Shown: piece by piece, positions 25,416 through 32,945 of the stretch
Numbering within the stretch: the stretch's first letter is position 1
Layout of the letters: each line of letters starts with the position of its first letter
DNA from: Stutzerimonas stutzeri
GTDB taxonomy: Bacteria > Pseudomonadota > Gammaproteobacteria > Pseudomonadales > Pseudomonadaceae
DNA length: 64,000 nt
Direction of reading: 5' to 3'
Assembly (NCBI GenBank): GCA_002339675.1
Contig: DDKB01000015.1
Location: 60,793-124,792 of the forward strand
Made by a program: the position numbers and the translations under genes
Notes under the pieces: model-generated
What the model was told of the DNA's origin: nothing
Databases searched by the model: none
Seen by the model: only the letters and a program-made list of their open reading frames with translations

Positions 25416-25970
25416 ATGAAGTCAGTAGAAGCGGTCAAAACTCGTGAAGACGTGGCTTACATCACTCGCAAGCTGAAGCTCAATGCCAAGGGCAACACCC
25501 TTTATGCAGACATCTGGGAGTTTGGCCTACAGGCTGCGCTTCGTATCAGTGACCTGTTGTCGGTAACGATGGCTCAGGCTCTGACAGGTCGCCTTGTAGT
25601 CGTAGAGAGCAAGACCGGCAAGACGCGCTCTATCAAGCTCAACGACAAGGCACTAGGCATCGCTAAGGCTCGGCACGCTGCACACCCTACCCACACCTAT
25701 CTGTTTGAAGTGGAATCGAACAGAGCCAAGGGCAAGCCGGTTAGCCGGGTAGCAGTAGCCAATGCGTTCAAAGCTGTTGGTGATGAGATGGGGCTTCAGC
25801 TCGGTACACACAGCATGCGTAAGACTCGCGGCTGGATCATGCACAGTGCTGGCGTATCAATCGAGATGATTTGTAAGGTATTGAACCACTCAAGCCCATC
25901 GATAACGATGCATTACCTTGGCCTCACCCAAGCTGAAGTAGACAGCACCTATGATGAGTACATGATCTGA
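25416..25970 (+). CDS. minimal tyrosine recombinase (catalytic domain only)
   Basis: This 184-residue protein consists only of a tyrosine-recombinase catalytic domain with all active residues: Arg43 (AALRISDLL), Lys66, His132 and Arg135 (HSMRKTRG), His158 (VLNHSSPSITMHYLGL) and Tyr167. The core-binding and arm-binding domains are absent, as in FimB-type inversion enzymes and some plasmid resolvases. GGAGTAAATAAGG precedes the ATG. Because the 495-residue integrase already serves att, this one may resolve multimers or act on another site. Confidence 0.88.
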   Translation: MKSVEAVKTREDVAYITRKLKLNAKGNTLYADIWEFGLQAALRISDLLSVTMAQALTGRLVVVESKTGKTRSIKLNDKALGIAKARHAAHPTHTYLFEVESNRAKGKPVSRVAVANAFKAVGDEMGLQLGTHSMRKTRGWIMHSAGVSIEMICKVLNHSSPSITMHYLGLTQAEVDSTYDEYMI

Positions 25971-26298
25971 ACCCAAGCTCAGCCATACAAAAGCCCTGCC
26001 GTCATGGTGGGGCTTCTTTATGCCTGCCAAACAGCCCTCAAACGCAGCCGCAAACCCCTGTTTTAGCGTGCAAACAGCAGCATAGAACGACGTTCTCTCT
26101 GATGTCCGTGCTACCCCAAAGGCTGTGCTTTAGCGCGTCTACACCCCTCGATATTTTAGGCGCTTGGCCGTGATATTCGCCCGGCATTCTGGACAGGCTT
26201 AATGGCTCATAGCCCACGCCATATTTTGGGGAATGGGGAAAACTGATCTACAGGTCAGGGGCAGTGCTTTCCTGGCAGGGTTGGTTATTATCCAACAA
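25971..26298. other. intergenic region between convergent element genes
   Basis: AAGCCC (25991-25996) and GGGCTT (26010-26015), followed by CTTTA, form a likely terminator for the recombinase gene. The rest, up to the stop of the secreted-protein gene, contains no gene or clear signal I can support. Confidence 0.5.
25988..26020 (+). terminator. terminator of the small recombinase gene
   Basis: A six-base AAGCCC/GGGCTT stem, with inner pairing in CTGCC...GGTGG, is followed by CTTTA about 20 bp after the stop codon. Confidence 0.55.
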
Positions 26299-26610
26299 TC
26301 AGAGAAAGGCTTTGAAGGTGTAAAACGCCTTGCCGCTGGGCGATAGGAAAGTGACGAGAAAGCCATTATCTTCCTGAAACACTTGGACCTTCATACCGGA
26401 GCTGATGCGGCATGATCCGCTTTCGATCATCCTGTCAGCGCCACGCTCATCACCATCCTGAGCATATCCGCCAAACTCCTCCAGCTTGCCTTGACTGGTG
26501 CAATACACCGCACCGGATGGCAACATTCTCGTGTAGTTAACGTCCTCCCAAGCGTTGGCATTGGCAACCAATCCTGACAGCACGGCTATGACGGCAAGTT
26601 TCTTGAGCAT
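26299..26610 (-). CDS. small exported protein, element cargo
   Basis: This 103-residue protein has a typical signal peptide (MLKKLAVIAVLSGLVANANA, cleavage after ANA) and a mature part of about 83 residues with two cysteines (YCTSQG and SCRISSG) that could form a disulfide in the periplasm. No family recognised. AAAGGATTTCCC precedes the ATG. It lies 35 bp downstream of the PH-domain gene on the same strand, so they probably share a transcript. Confidence 0.72.
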   Translation of the reverse strand: MLKKLAVIAVLSGLVANANAWEDVNYTRMLPSGAVYCTSQGKLEEFGGYAQDGDERGADRMIESGSCRISSGMKVQVFQEDNGFLVTFLSPSGKAFYTFKAFL

Positions 26611-26645
26611 GGGAAATCCTTTTTGAGTGCATACATTGCGGGTGT

Positions 26646-27230
26646 TTAAAGCTCGTTAACTACTCTGGCCTTGATGGTTTCAAACTCAGCATCAGAGATC
26701 AGCCCTTCGGACAGCATTTCCTTTGCTTTGCGTAGCCGTTCAGTCAGAGACGATGACACGCTTTGCTCTGGCACAGGCGAAGATTGCGGCAGATACACAC
26801 CACCAGCTTTAGCGCGATCTTCCTCAATCGTGCGAATGCGGTTCTTCTCCCGCCACTCCTGCTCTTGCTGCTGGCAGAAGACATAAACTTGCCGTGCCTG
26901 CTCTACGTTAAGGCCTGAGACGCTGTGCTTGCCGTTGGAAGTGAACAGCATAAAGTGCGCACCGAAATACTTCTCCAACAAGCTTTCGTTGATCCTTGCG
27001 TCTCGCAAATCCTGCCACCGGATATCCGCCATATCGTACCCACCGATCAAGCGACGTTTGAAGATTATCAACCGCATAGGTGTGGCAACGACAACGACTC
27101 GACGGTGTGCCAAAGCGCGTAGTCGCACTTGGTACGAAAAGAGCTTTACCTCTTCACCTTGAAGCAACAACCTTTGAATGGTGGTAAGGGCTTCAGTGAT
27201 TTTTGCTGGAACGGGATTGCTTAGAGTCAT
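26646..27230 (-). CDS. bacterial PH-domain protein with C-terminal SHOCT-like motif
   Basis: This 194-residue protein has a pleckstrin-homology-like region (about 20-110: RALAHRRVVVVATPMRLIIF, GGYDMADIRWQDLRDARI, FMLFTSNGKHSVSGLNVEQA), a charged helical linker and a C-terminal SHOCT-like motif (LRKAKEMLSEGLISDAEFET, ending KARVVNEL). SHOCT motifs are short oligomerisation segments common in bacterial PH proteins of unknown role. I chose the ATG at 27230 because GGAGGT lies seven bases upstream; an ATG at 27263 would add 11 residues. Confidence 0.8.
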   Translation of the reverse strand: MTLSNPVPAKITEALTTIQRLLLQGEEVKLFSYQVRLRALAHRRVVVVATPMRLIIFKRRLIGGYDMADIRWQDLRDARINESLLEKYFGAHFMLFTSNGKHSVSGLNVEQARQVYVFCQQQEQEWREKNRIRTIEEDRAKAGGVYLPQSSPVPEQSVSSSLTERLRKAKEMLSEGLISDAEFETIKARVVNEL

Positions 27231-27278
27231 GGGACGCACCTCCGTGTGATAGCGAATCGGCATCCTACAGCTTAATCC

Positions 27279-27554
27279 TCAAGGAACACTACTGTACGGC
27301 GTGTAGTTGATCCGATTCTTCAGACCTACACACTCGACATAAAGCCGATTTCTCTCCGTGCCCAACGCCTCATGGGCCACCTTCAGCCGTGCAAGCTCAT
27401 CCGCTGCGCTCTGGTACAAGTCTGCAAGCTGCCTGAGGTCACGGCGGGCCTTGCTCAACTCCGACTGCACAATGCAAAGCTCAGCTTCGACTAGACGGCT
27501 GTGCTGAGGGGGTTTGAGAAATATCGCAGAAAACGATAGGTATTTTCCTGGCAA
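27279..27554 (-). CDS. possible coiled-coil protein at the element's right end
   Basis: This 91-codon frame opens with TTG and encodes a strong coiled-coil region (VEAELCIVQSELSKARRDLR, QLADLYQSAADELARLKVAH and a third helix). There is no ATG in frame and no good ribosome site, so the start is uncertain and it may be a 5'-truncated gene. It lies first in line on the minus strand behind attR, where read-through from the host promoter would reach it before the PH-domain gene. Confidence 0.42.
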   Translation of the reverse strand: MPGKYLSFSAIFLKPPQHSRLVEAELCIVQSELSKARRDLRQLADLYQSAADELARLKVAHEALGTERNRLYVECVGLKNRINYTPYSSVP

Positions 27555-27662
27555 ACATCAGCGCTTCGTGTAGGCGAACTGTTTGCGTAGAAAGGATGGG
27601 TGGAACAGGCTTATCTGTGCAGCGGTAACTCATTGATAAATAAGCGATTTCAGAAGAACACC

Positions 27663-27682
27663 TAGAAACACAGCTTGTACAT
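27663..27682 (+). repeat. attR, right copy of the 20-bp attachment repeat
   Basis: Identical to attL (TAGAAACACAGCTTGTACAT) and in the same orientation, as needed for excision as a circle. On the minus strand the native context reads GGGAGACGTGA then ATG, followed by five codons and TAG, because the base after the repeat differs from that at attL. The native start of the NIF3-like gene is therefore a six-codon frame here. Confidence 0.93.
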
Positions 27683-27830
27683 TCACGTCTCCCGCTACAA
27701 ATGCCCAGCGACGCACCCCGCTCCGCCTGGTTATCGATGACAGTCGCAGAGCTCGCGCTCCCTCCAGCGGACATCAGACGCGGACGCCGACGCTTGGTTC
27801 ACGCCCTAACGCACCGCTCCTGCCGCGCAA

Positions 27831-27863
27831 GAAAAAGCCCGGCACGCGCAAGCGTGCCGGGCT
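27831..27863 (-). terminator. terminator of purL
   Basis: A perfect 12-base stem (27836-27847 with 27852-27863) closes a GCAA (plus strand) tetraloop, and on the minus strand a T5 run follows at 27835-27831. It lies about 20 bp after the purL stop. Confidence 0.88.
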
Positions 27864-27884
27864 CGTCCGCTGTCGCTTGGCGCC

Positions 27885-30800
27885 TCAGTCCACCCAGACC
27901 CGCGCATTGCGGAACATGCGCATCCAGCCGCCATCTTCCTGCCATTCGTCAGGGCGCCAGGAATTGGTAACCGCACGGAACACCCGCTCGGGGTGCGGCA
28001 TCATGATGGTCACCCGGCCGTCGCGGGTGGTCAGACCGGTGATGCCGCGGGGCGAGCCGCCCGGGTTGGCCGGGTAGCGCTCGGTGACCTTGCCGTGGTT
28101 GTCGATGTAGCGCAGCGCGACGGTGCCGGACAGATCGGCCTCCAGCAGCGCTTCCTCGCTCTCGAACTCGGCGTGCCCTTCACCGTGGGCGATGGCGATC
28201 GGCAACCGCGAACCCGCCATGCCCTGAAGGAAGATCGACGGCGAATCCTGCACCTGCACCATCGCCACCCGCGCCTCGAACTGTTCGGAGCGGTTGCGCA
28301 CGAAGTGCGGCCAGGACTCACTGCCCGGCACCAGCTCGTGCAGGTTGGACAACATCTGGCAACCGTTGCAGACGCCCAGGGCAAAACTGTCCTTGCGCTC
28401 GAAGAAGGCGCTGAAGTCCTCACGGGCGCGACCGTTGAACAGGATCGACTTGGCCCAACCTTCGCCAGCCCCCAGCACGTCGCCGTAGGAGAAGCCACCA
28501 CAGGCCACCAGCCCCTTGAAGCGTTCGAGGCTGATGCGCCCGGCCAGGATGTCGCTCATGTGCACGTCGACCGCGGCAAAACCAGCCCGGTCGAACGCGG
28601 CCGCCATCTCGGTCTGGCCGTTGACGCCCTGTTCGCGCAGGATCGCCACTTCAGGCCTGACGCCGCGCTTGATGAATGGCGCGGCAATGTTCTCATTGAC
28701 GTCGAAGCCCAAGGTAACGCCCAGGCCCGGGTTGTCCTCCTCGAGCAGCGCATCGAATTCCTGATCGGCGCAGTCGGCGTTGTCGCGCAGCCGCTGGATG
28801 CGGTAGCTGGTTTCGGCCCACTGGCGCTGCAGGAGCCGACGATCGCCGGCGAACACGTCGGCGCCCTCGAAGCGGAATGCCACGTGAGCGTTGTTGACCG
28901 GCTGACCGATGACCGACACGCAGTCTGCGAGCCCTGCAGCGCTGAACTGGGCCAGCACCACTTCGGTATCACCCTGGCGAACCTGAATCAGCGCACCCAA
29001 TTCCTCATTGAACAGCGCTGCCGGAATCTGCGTCGCGCTGTCGACCAGGCTGTCGAGGTTGATCGCGAGGCCGCAATGGCCGGCGAAGGCCATCTCCAAC
29101 GCGGTCGTCAGCAACCCGCCGTCAGACCGATCGTGATAGGCCAAGAGCAAACCGTCAGCGTTGAGACCTTGAATCACGGCGAAGAACGCCTGCAGGTCTT
29201 CGGCATCATCGACATCCGGAGCCTGGCGCGCCATATGGCCATAGACCTGTGCCAGGATCGACGCGCCCATGCGGTTCTGCCCGCGGCCGAGGTCGATCAA
29301 GACCAGATCGGTTTCGCCCTTGTCCAACCGCAATTGCGGCGTCAGGGTCTGGCGGATGTCGACCACCGGCGCGAAGCCGGACACCACCAGTGACAGCGGC
29401 GAGGTCACGCTCTTCTCGGTGCCCGCCTCGTTCCAGCGGGTTTTCATCGACATCGAGTCCTTGCCTACCGGGATGGTGATCCCCAGCGCCGGGCACAAGT
29501 CCATGCCGACGGCCTTGACGGTGTCGTAGAGGCGCGCGTCTTCGCCTGGATGTCCGGCCGCAGCCATCCAGTTGGCGGACAGCTTGATGTCGGAAAGCTT
29601 CTCGATGCGGGCCGCGGCCAGGTTGGTCAGGGTTTCGCCAATCGCCATACGCCCCGAGGCGGGCGCGTCGAGCAGGGCCAGCGGGGTGCGTTCGCCCATG
29701 GCCATGGCTTCGCCGGTATAGACGTCATAGCTGGTGGCGGTCACCGCACAGTCAGCCACCGGCACCTGCCAGGGGCCGACCATCTGATCGCGCGCCACCA
29801 TGCCGGTGATGCTGCGATCGCCGATGGTGATCAGGAAGCTCTTGCTGGCCACCGCCGGGTGATGCAGGACCCGGTCGATCGCGTCGCTCAGGTCAACCTG
29901 CTCGGCGGCGAAATCGTCGCCCAATTCGGCTTCGCGCGTAGCGCTGCGGTGCATGCGCGGCGCCTTGCCGAGCAGCACATTGAGCGGCATGTCGACCGGG
30001 TCGTTGCCGAAATGACTGTCGGAGACGGTCAGTTGCGGTTCGGCCGTTGCTTCGCCGACGACGGCAAAGGGGCAGCGCTCGCGCCGGCAGATCGCTTCGA
30101 AACGCTCGAGGTCGGCCGCATCGACCGACAGCACGTAGCGTTCCTGGGATTCGTTGCACCAGATCTCCAGCGGCGCCATGCCCGGCTCGTCGTTGGGTAC
30201 GTTACGCAGCTCGAAGCGCCCGCCGCGCCCGCCGTCATTGACCAGCTCAGGGAAAGCGTTGGACAGACCGCCGGCACCGACATCGTGAATGAATTTGATC
30301 GGGTTGTTCTCGCCCAGCTGCCAGCAGCGGTCGATGACTTCCTGGCAGCGGCGCTCCATTTCCGGGTTGTCGCGCTGCACCGAGGCGAAATCCAGATCCG
30401 CCGAGCTGCTGCCGGTCGCCATCGACGAGGCAGCGCCGCCGCCCAAGCCGATGAGCATGGCCGGGCCGCCGAGCACGATCAGCTTGCCGCCGACCGAGAT
30501 GTCGGCCTTCTGCACATGGTCTTCACGGATATTGCCCAGGCCGCCGGCCAGCATGATCGGCTTGTGGTAACCGCGGACTTCCTCGCCATGGGGCGTGGTG
30601 ATCGATTGCTCGAAGGTACGGAAATAACCGCTCAGCGCCGGCCGGCCGAACTCGTTGTTGAACGCCGCGCCGCCCAGCGGGCCTTCGATCATGATGTCCA
30701 GCGGCGTGACGATGCGCTCGGGCTTGCCGTACGGGACTTCCCAGGGCTGCTCGAAACCGGAGATGTTCAGGTTCGATACGGTAAAGCCGGTCAGCCCGGC

Positions 30801-31781
30801 CTTGGGCTTGGCGCCACGGCCGGTGGCGCCCTCGTCGCGAATTTCACCGCCCGAACCGGTGGCGGCACCCGGGAAAGGTGCGATGGCGGTCGGGTGATTG
30901 TGGGTTTCGACCTTCATCAGGATGTGCACCGGCTCGCGGTTGGCCGCGTACTCGCCGGTGTCCGGATTCGGGTAGAAGCGCCCCGCCACGTTGCCGACGA
31001 TCACCGCGGCGTTGTCCTTGTAGGCCGACAGTACGCCTTCGCCGTGCAGCTGGTAGGTGTTCTTGATCATGCCGAACAGGGACTTCTCCTGGCTTTCGCC
31101 GTCGATGTCCCAGCTGGCATTGAAAATCTTGTGCCGGCAGTGCTCGGAGTTGGCCTGGGCAAACATCATCAGTTCGATGTCGTGAGGGTTGCGCCCCAGA
31201 TCGGTGAAGCTGGTCACCAGATAATCGATCTCGTCCTCGGCCAGCGCCAGCCCCAACTCCACGTTGGCGCGTTCCAGCGCCGCGCGACCACCACCCAGGA
31301 CATCAACCGCCGTCAGCGGCTTGGGCTGGGCGTGGCTGAACAGGTTGGCCGCGTCTTCGAAACGCTCGAGCACCAGCTGCGTCATGCGATCGTGCAGCGC
31401 CGCGGCGATCTGCCCGGCATCGGCATCGGATAACTCGCCCGCCACGTAATAGGCGATGCCACGCTCGAGCCGCTGAATCTTGTCCAGTCCGCAGTTGCGA
31501 GCAATGTCGCTCGCCTTGCTCGACCAGGGCGAAATCGTGCCGAACCGCGGGATCACCAGGAACAGCCGACCGGCCGGCTCCTGCACCGGGACGCTAGGCC
31601 CGTACTTCAACAGCCGGGCGAGTACGTGCTCCTCCTCCGCGCCAAGCGTGCCGGATACTTCGGCGAAATGAGCGAACTCGGCATACAGCCCGCTGATGGC
31701 GGGGACCTTGGCGGTCAACTGGGCCAGGAGCTTGCCGTGACGGAAGGCGGAAAGAGCGGGGGCGCCGCGCAGGATCAACAT
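27885..31781 (-). CDS. purL: phosphoribosylformylglycinamidine synthase (FGAM synthetase)
   Basis: This large 1298-residue form converts FGAR, glutamine and ATP to FGAM in the fourth purine step. It has the N-terminal PurS-like region, linker, two AIRS-type halves (with VETHNHPTAIAPFPGAATGS in the first) and a C-terminal class I glutamine amidotransferase domain with the nucleophile Cys1138 (ALGVCNGCQMLSNL) and a later MMPHPERVFR. A TAGAAT hexamer (31827-31822) lies about 40 bp upstream, with a weak -35. Before the element inserted, the NIF3-like gene would have been its immediate downstream neighbour. Confidence 0.98.
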   Translation of the reverse strand: MLILRGAPALSAFRHGKLLAQLTAKVPAISGLYAEFAHFAEVSGTLGAEEEHVLARLLKYGPSVPVQEPAGRLFLVIPRFGTISPWSSKASDIARNCGLDKIQRLERGIAYYVAGELSDADAGQIAAALHDRMTQLVLERFEDAANLFSHAQPKPLTAVDVLGGGRAALERANVELGLALAEDEIDYLVTSFTDLGRNPHDIELMMFAQANSEHCRHKIFNASWDIDGESQEKSLFGMIKNTYQLHGEGVLSAYKDNAAVIVGNVAGRFYPNPDTGEYAANREPVHILMKVETHNHPTAIAPFPGAATGSGGEIRDEGATGRGAKPKAGLTGFTVSNLNISGFEQPWEVPYGKPERIVTPLDIMIEGPLGGAAFNNEFGRPALSGYFRTFEQSITTPHGEEVRGYHKPIMLAGGLGNIREDHVQKADISVGGKLIVLGGPAMLIGLGGGAASSMATGSSSADLDFASVQRDNPEMERRCQEVIDRCWQLGENNPIKFIHDVGAGGLSNAFPELVNDGGRGGRFELRNVPNDEPGMAPLEIWCNESQERYVLSVDAADLERFEAICRRERCPFAVVGEATAEPQLTVSDSHFGNDPVDMPLNVLLGKAPRMHRSATREAELGDDFAAEQVDLSDAIDRVLHHPAVASKSFLITIGDRSITGMVARDQMVGPWQVPVADCAVTATSYDVYTGEAMAMGERTPLALLDAPASGRMAIGETLTNLAAARIEKLSDIKLSANWMAAAGHPGEDARLYDTVKAVGMDLCPALGITIPVGKDSMSMKTRWNEAGTEKSVTSPLSLVVSGFAPVVDIRQTLTPQLRLDKGETDLVLIDLGRGQNRMGASILAQVYGHMARQAPDVDDAEDLQAFFAVIQGLNADGLLLAYHDRSDGGLLTTALEMAFAGHCGLAINLDSLVDSATQIPAALFNEELGALIQVRQGDTEVVLAQFSAAGLADCVSVIGQPVNNAHVAFRFEGADVFAGDRRLLQRQWAETSYRIQRLRDNADCADQEFDALLEEDNPGLGVTLGFDVNENIAAPFIKRGVRPEVAILREQGVNGQTEMAAAFDRAGFAAVDVHMSDILAGRISLERFKGLVACGGFSYGDVLGAGEGWAKSILFNGRAREDFSAFFERKDSFALGVCNGCQMLSNLHELVPGSESWPHFVRNRSEQFEARVAMVQVQDSPSIFLQGMAGSRLPIAIAHGEGHAEFESEEALLEADLSGTVALRYIDNHGKVTERYPANPGGSPRGITGLTTRDGRVTIMMPHPERVFRAVTNSWRPDEWQEDGGWMRMFRNARVWVD

Positions 31782-32157
31782 CGTCGGAACAGCCTCGGAG
31801 AGGGGAGCAGTCGGGCCGCGTATTCTAGCCCATGACGGGCTTCGAGGCTAAGGGCGCGGGGAAGCTGGAAGCTTCGATCAGTGGGGCCAGGAACGGAGCG
31901 GTGCAGCCGTAGCACTGCGCCTTTGGTTTTTTTTCAAAGGCGCGCGAGGTGCGGTGGTTGGAGCAAGCGTTGTGGCTGCATCAAGCGATCGGCAAGCTGG
32001 ACGCTTCTAGACGCTTCTATCAGTGGAGCCACGGGTCCGGGGCGGCGCAACCGCAACGCTGCCGCCCTGGTTGCGCCCAGGAGTGTGGATCAGGCACCAA
32101 CAGCCGCGCTATTGGTTCCGGTGCTGTGCCTCGCCTCCGGCATCCAACCTGCCCCCA
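31782..32157. other. intergenic region with degenerate repeats and a poly-T-loop hairpin
   Basis: Besides the purL leader, this region holds a nine-base perfect stem, GCGCCTTTG (31917-31925) with CAAAGGCGC (31935-31943), whose loop is GTTTTTTTT. It also holds two related segments (near 31862-31888 and 31998-32035), both with AAGCTGGA, CGCTTC/GCTTC and TCAGTGG, and a tandem GACGCTTCTA duplication at about 32000-32019. No gene is supported. Confidence 0.5.
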
Positions 32158-32934
32158 TCAGTGCAGAATCTGGCTCAGGAACAATTTGGTGCGGTCGTTG
32201 ACCGGATTGGTGAAGAAGGTCTCGGGATCGGCCTCCTCGACGATCTCTCCCTTGTCCATGAAGATCACCCGATCGGCGACGGTGCGGGCGAAGCCCATCT
32301 CGTGTGTCACGCAAAGCATGGTCATGCCGCTCTCGGCAAGGCCGACCATGGTGTCGAGCACCTCCTTGACCATTTCCGGGTCCAGCGCCGAGGTTGGCTC
32401 GTCGAACAGCATAATCCTGGGCTTCATGCACAGGGCGCGGGCAATCGCGACCCGCTGCTGCTGGCCGCCGGACAGCTGCCCCGGAAACTTGTCGGCCTGC
32501 TCCGGAATCCGCACGCGTTCGAGGTAATGCATGGCGACCTCCTCGGCCTGGCGACGCGGCATCTTGCGCACCCACATCGGCGCCAGGGTGCAGTTCTGCA
32601 GCACCGTCAGGTGCGGAAAGAGATTGAAATGCTGGAACACCATGCCGACCTCACTGCGGATCGCCTCGATCTGCTTGAGGTCATTGGTCAGCTCGACGCC
32701 GTTGATGACGATGCGTCCCTGCTGATGCTCCTCCAGCCGGTTCAGGCAGCGAATGGTCGTCGACTTGCCGGAGCCCGACGGCCCGCACAGCACGATGCGC
32801 TCGCCCTGGGTGACGCTGAGGTTGATGTCCTTGAGCACGTGGAACTGTCCGTACCACTTGTGCACGCCCTGCATCTGGATGACGGGCTCGCCGACCTTCA
32901 CGGACTGGTCGGAACGGGGGGAAGTCTCGTTCAT
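32158..32934 (-). CDS. aapP: general L-amino acid ABC transporter, ATP-binding protein
   Basis: This 258-residue ABC ATPase is of the polar amino-acid (GlnQ/AapP/BztD) type, with Walker A GPSGSGKSTT, signature LSGGQQQRVAIARAL, Walker B RIMLFDEPTSAL and the switch histidine VTHEMGF. It is the last gene of an aapJ-aapQ-aapM-aapP order and starts 11 bp after the permease gene. It would power import of L-amino acids. Confidence 0.94.
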   Translation of the reverse strand: MNETSPRSDQSVKVGEPVIQMQGVHKWYGQFHVLKDINLSVTQGERIVLCGPSGSGKSTTIRCLNRLEEHQQGRIVINGVELTNDLKQIEAIRSEVGMVFQHFNLFPHLTVLQNCTLAPMWVRKMPRRQAEEVAMHYLERVRIPEQADKFPGQLSGGQQQRVAIARALCMKPRIMLFDEPTSALDPEMVKEVLDTMVGLAESGMTMLCVTHEMGFARTVADRVIFMDKGEIVEEADPETFFTNPVNDRTKLFLSQILH

Positions 32935-32945
32935 GGGGTTATCCT

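Larger units (their letters stand above)
16645..27682 (+). mobile_element. integrated 11.0-kb element with integrase, Rep-like and tape-measure-like genes
   Basis: Boundaries are given by a perfect 20-bp direct repeat at 16645-16664 and 27663-27682. One repeat unit plus the interior is 11,018 bp. The interior is visibly AT-richer than the flanks, with long T- and A-rich stretches and different codon use. It encodes an integrase beside the left repeat, tightly packed plus-strand genes, a second small recombinase and three minus-strand genes at the right end. No capsid, terminase, portal, conjugation, transposase or CRISPR gene is recognisable. I read it as an integrating replicon or phage-satellite-like element rather than a decayed prophage, because ends and genes look intact. 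Confidence 0.9.

Noticed and set aside
16645..27682. Filamentous (inovirus) prophage
   Set aside because: There is one small membrane protein, but no Zot-type ATPase, no rolling-circle Rep and no typical coat gene series.
16645..27682. Transposon or insertion sequence
   Set aside because: No transposase and no terminal inverted repeats at the ends; boundaries are att-type direct repeats next to a tyrosine integrase.
29550..31433. A 627-codon open frame antisense to purL
   Set aside because: It is a GC-driven shadow of the purL coding strand, with no family features and no ribosome site.
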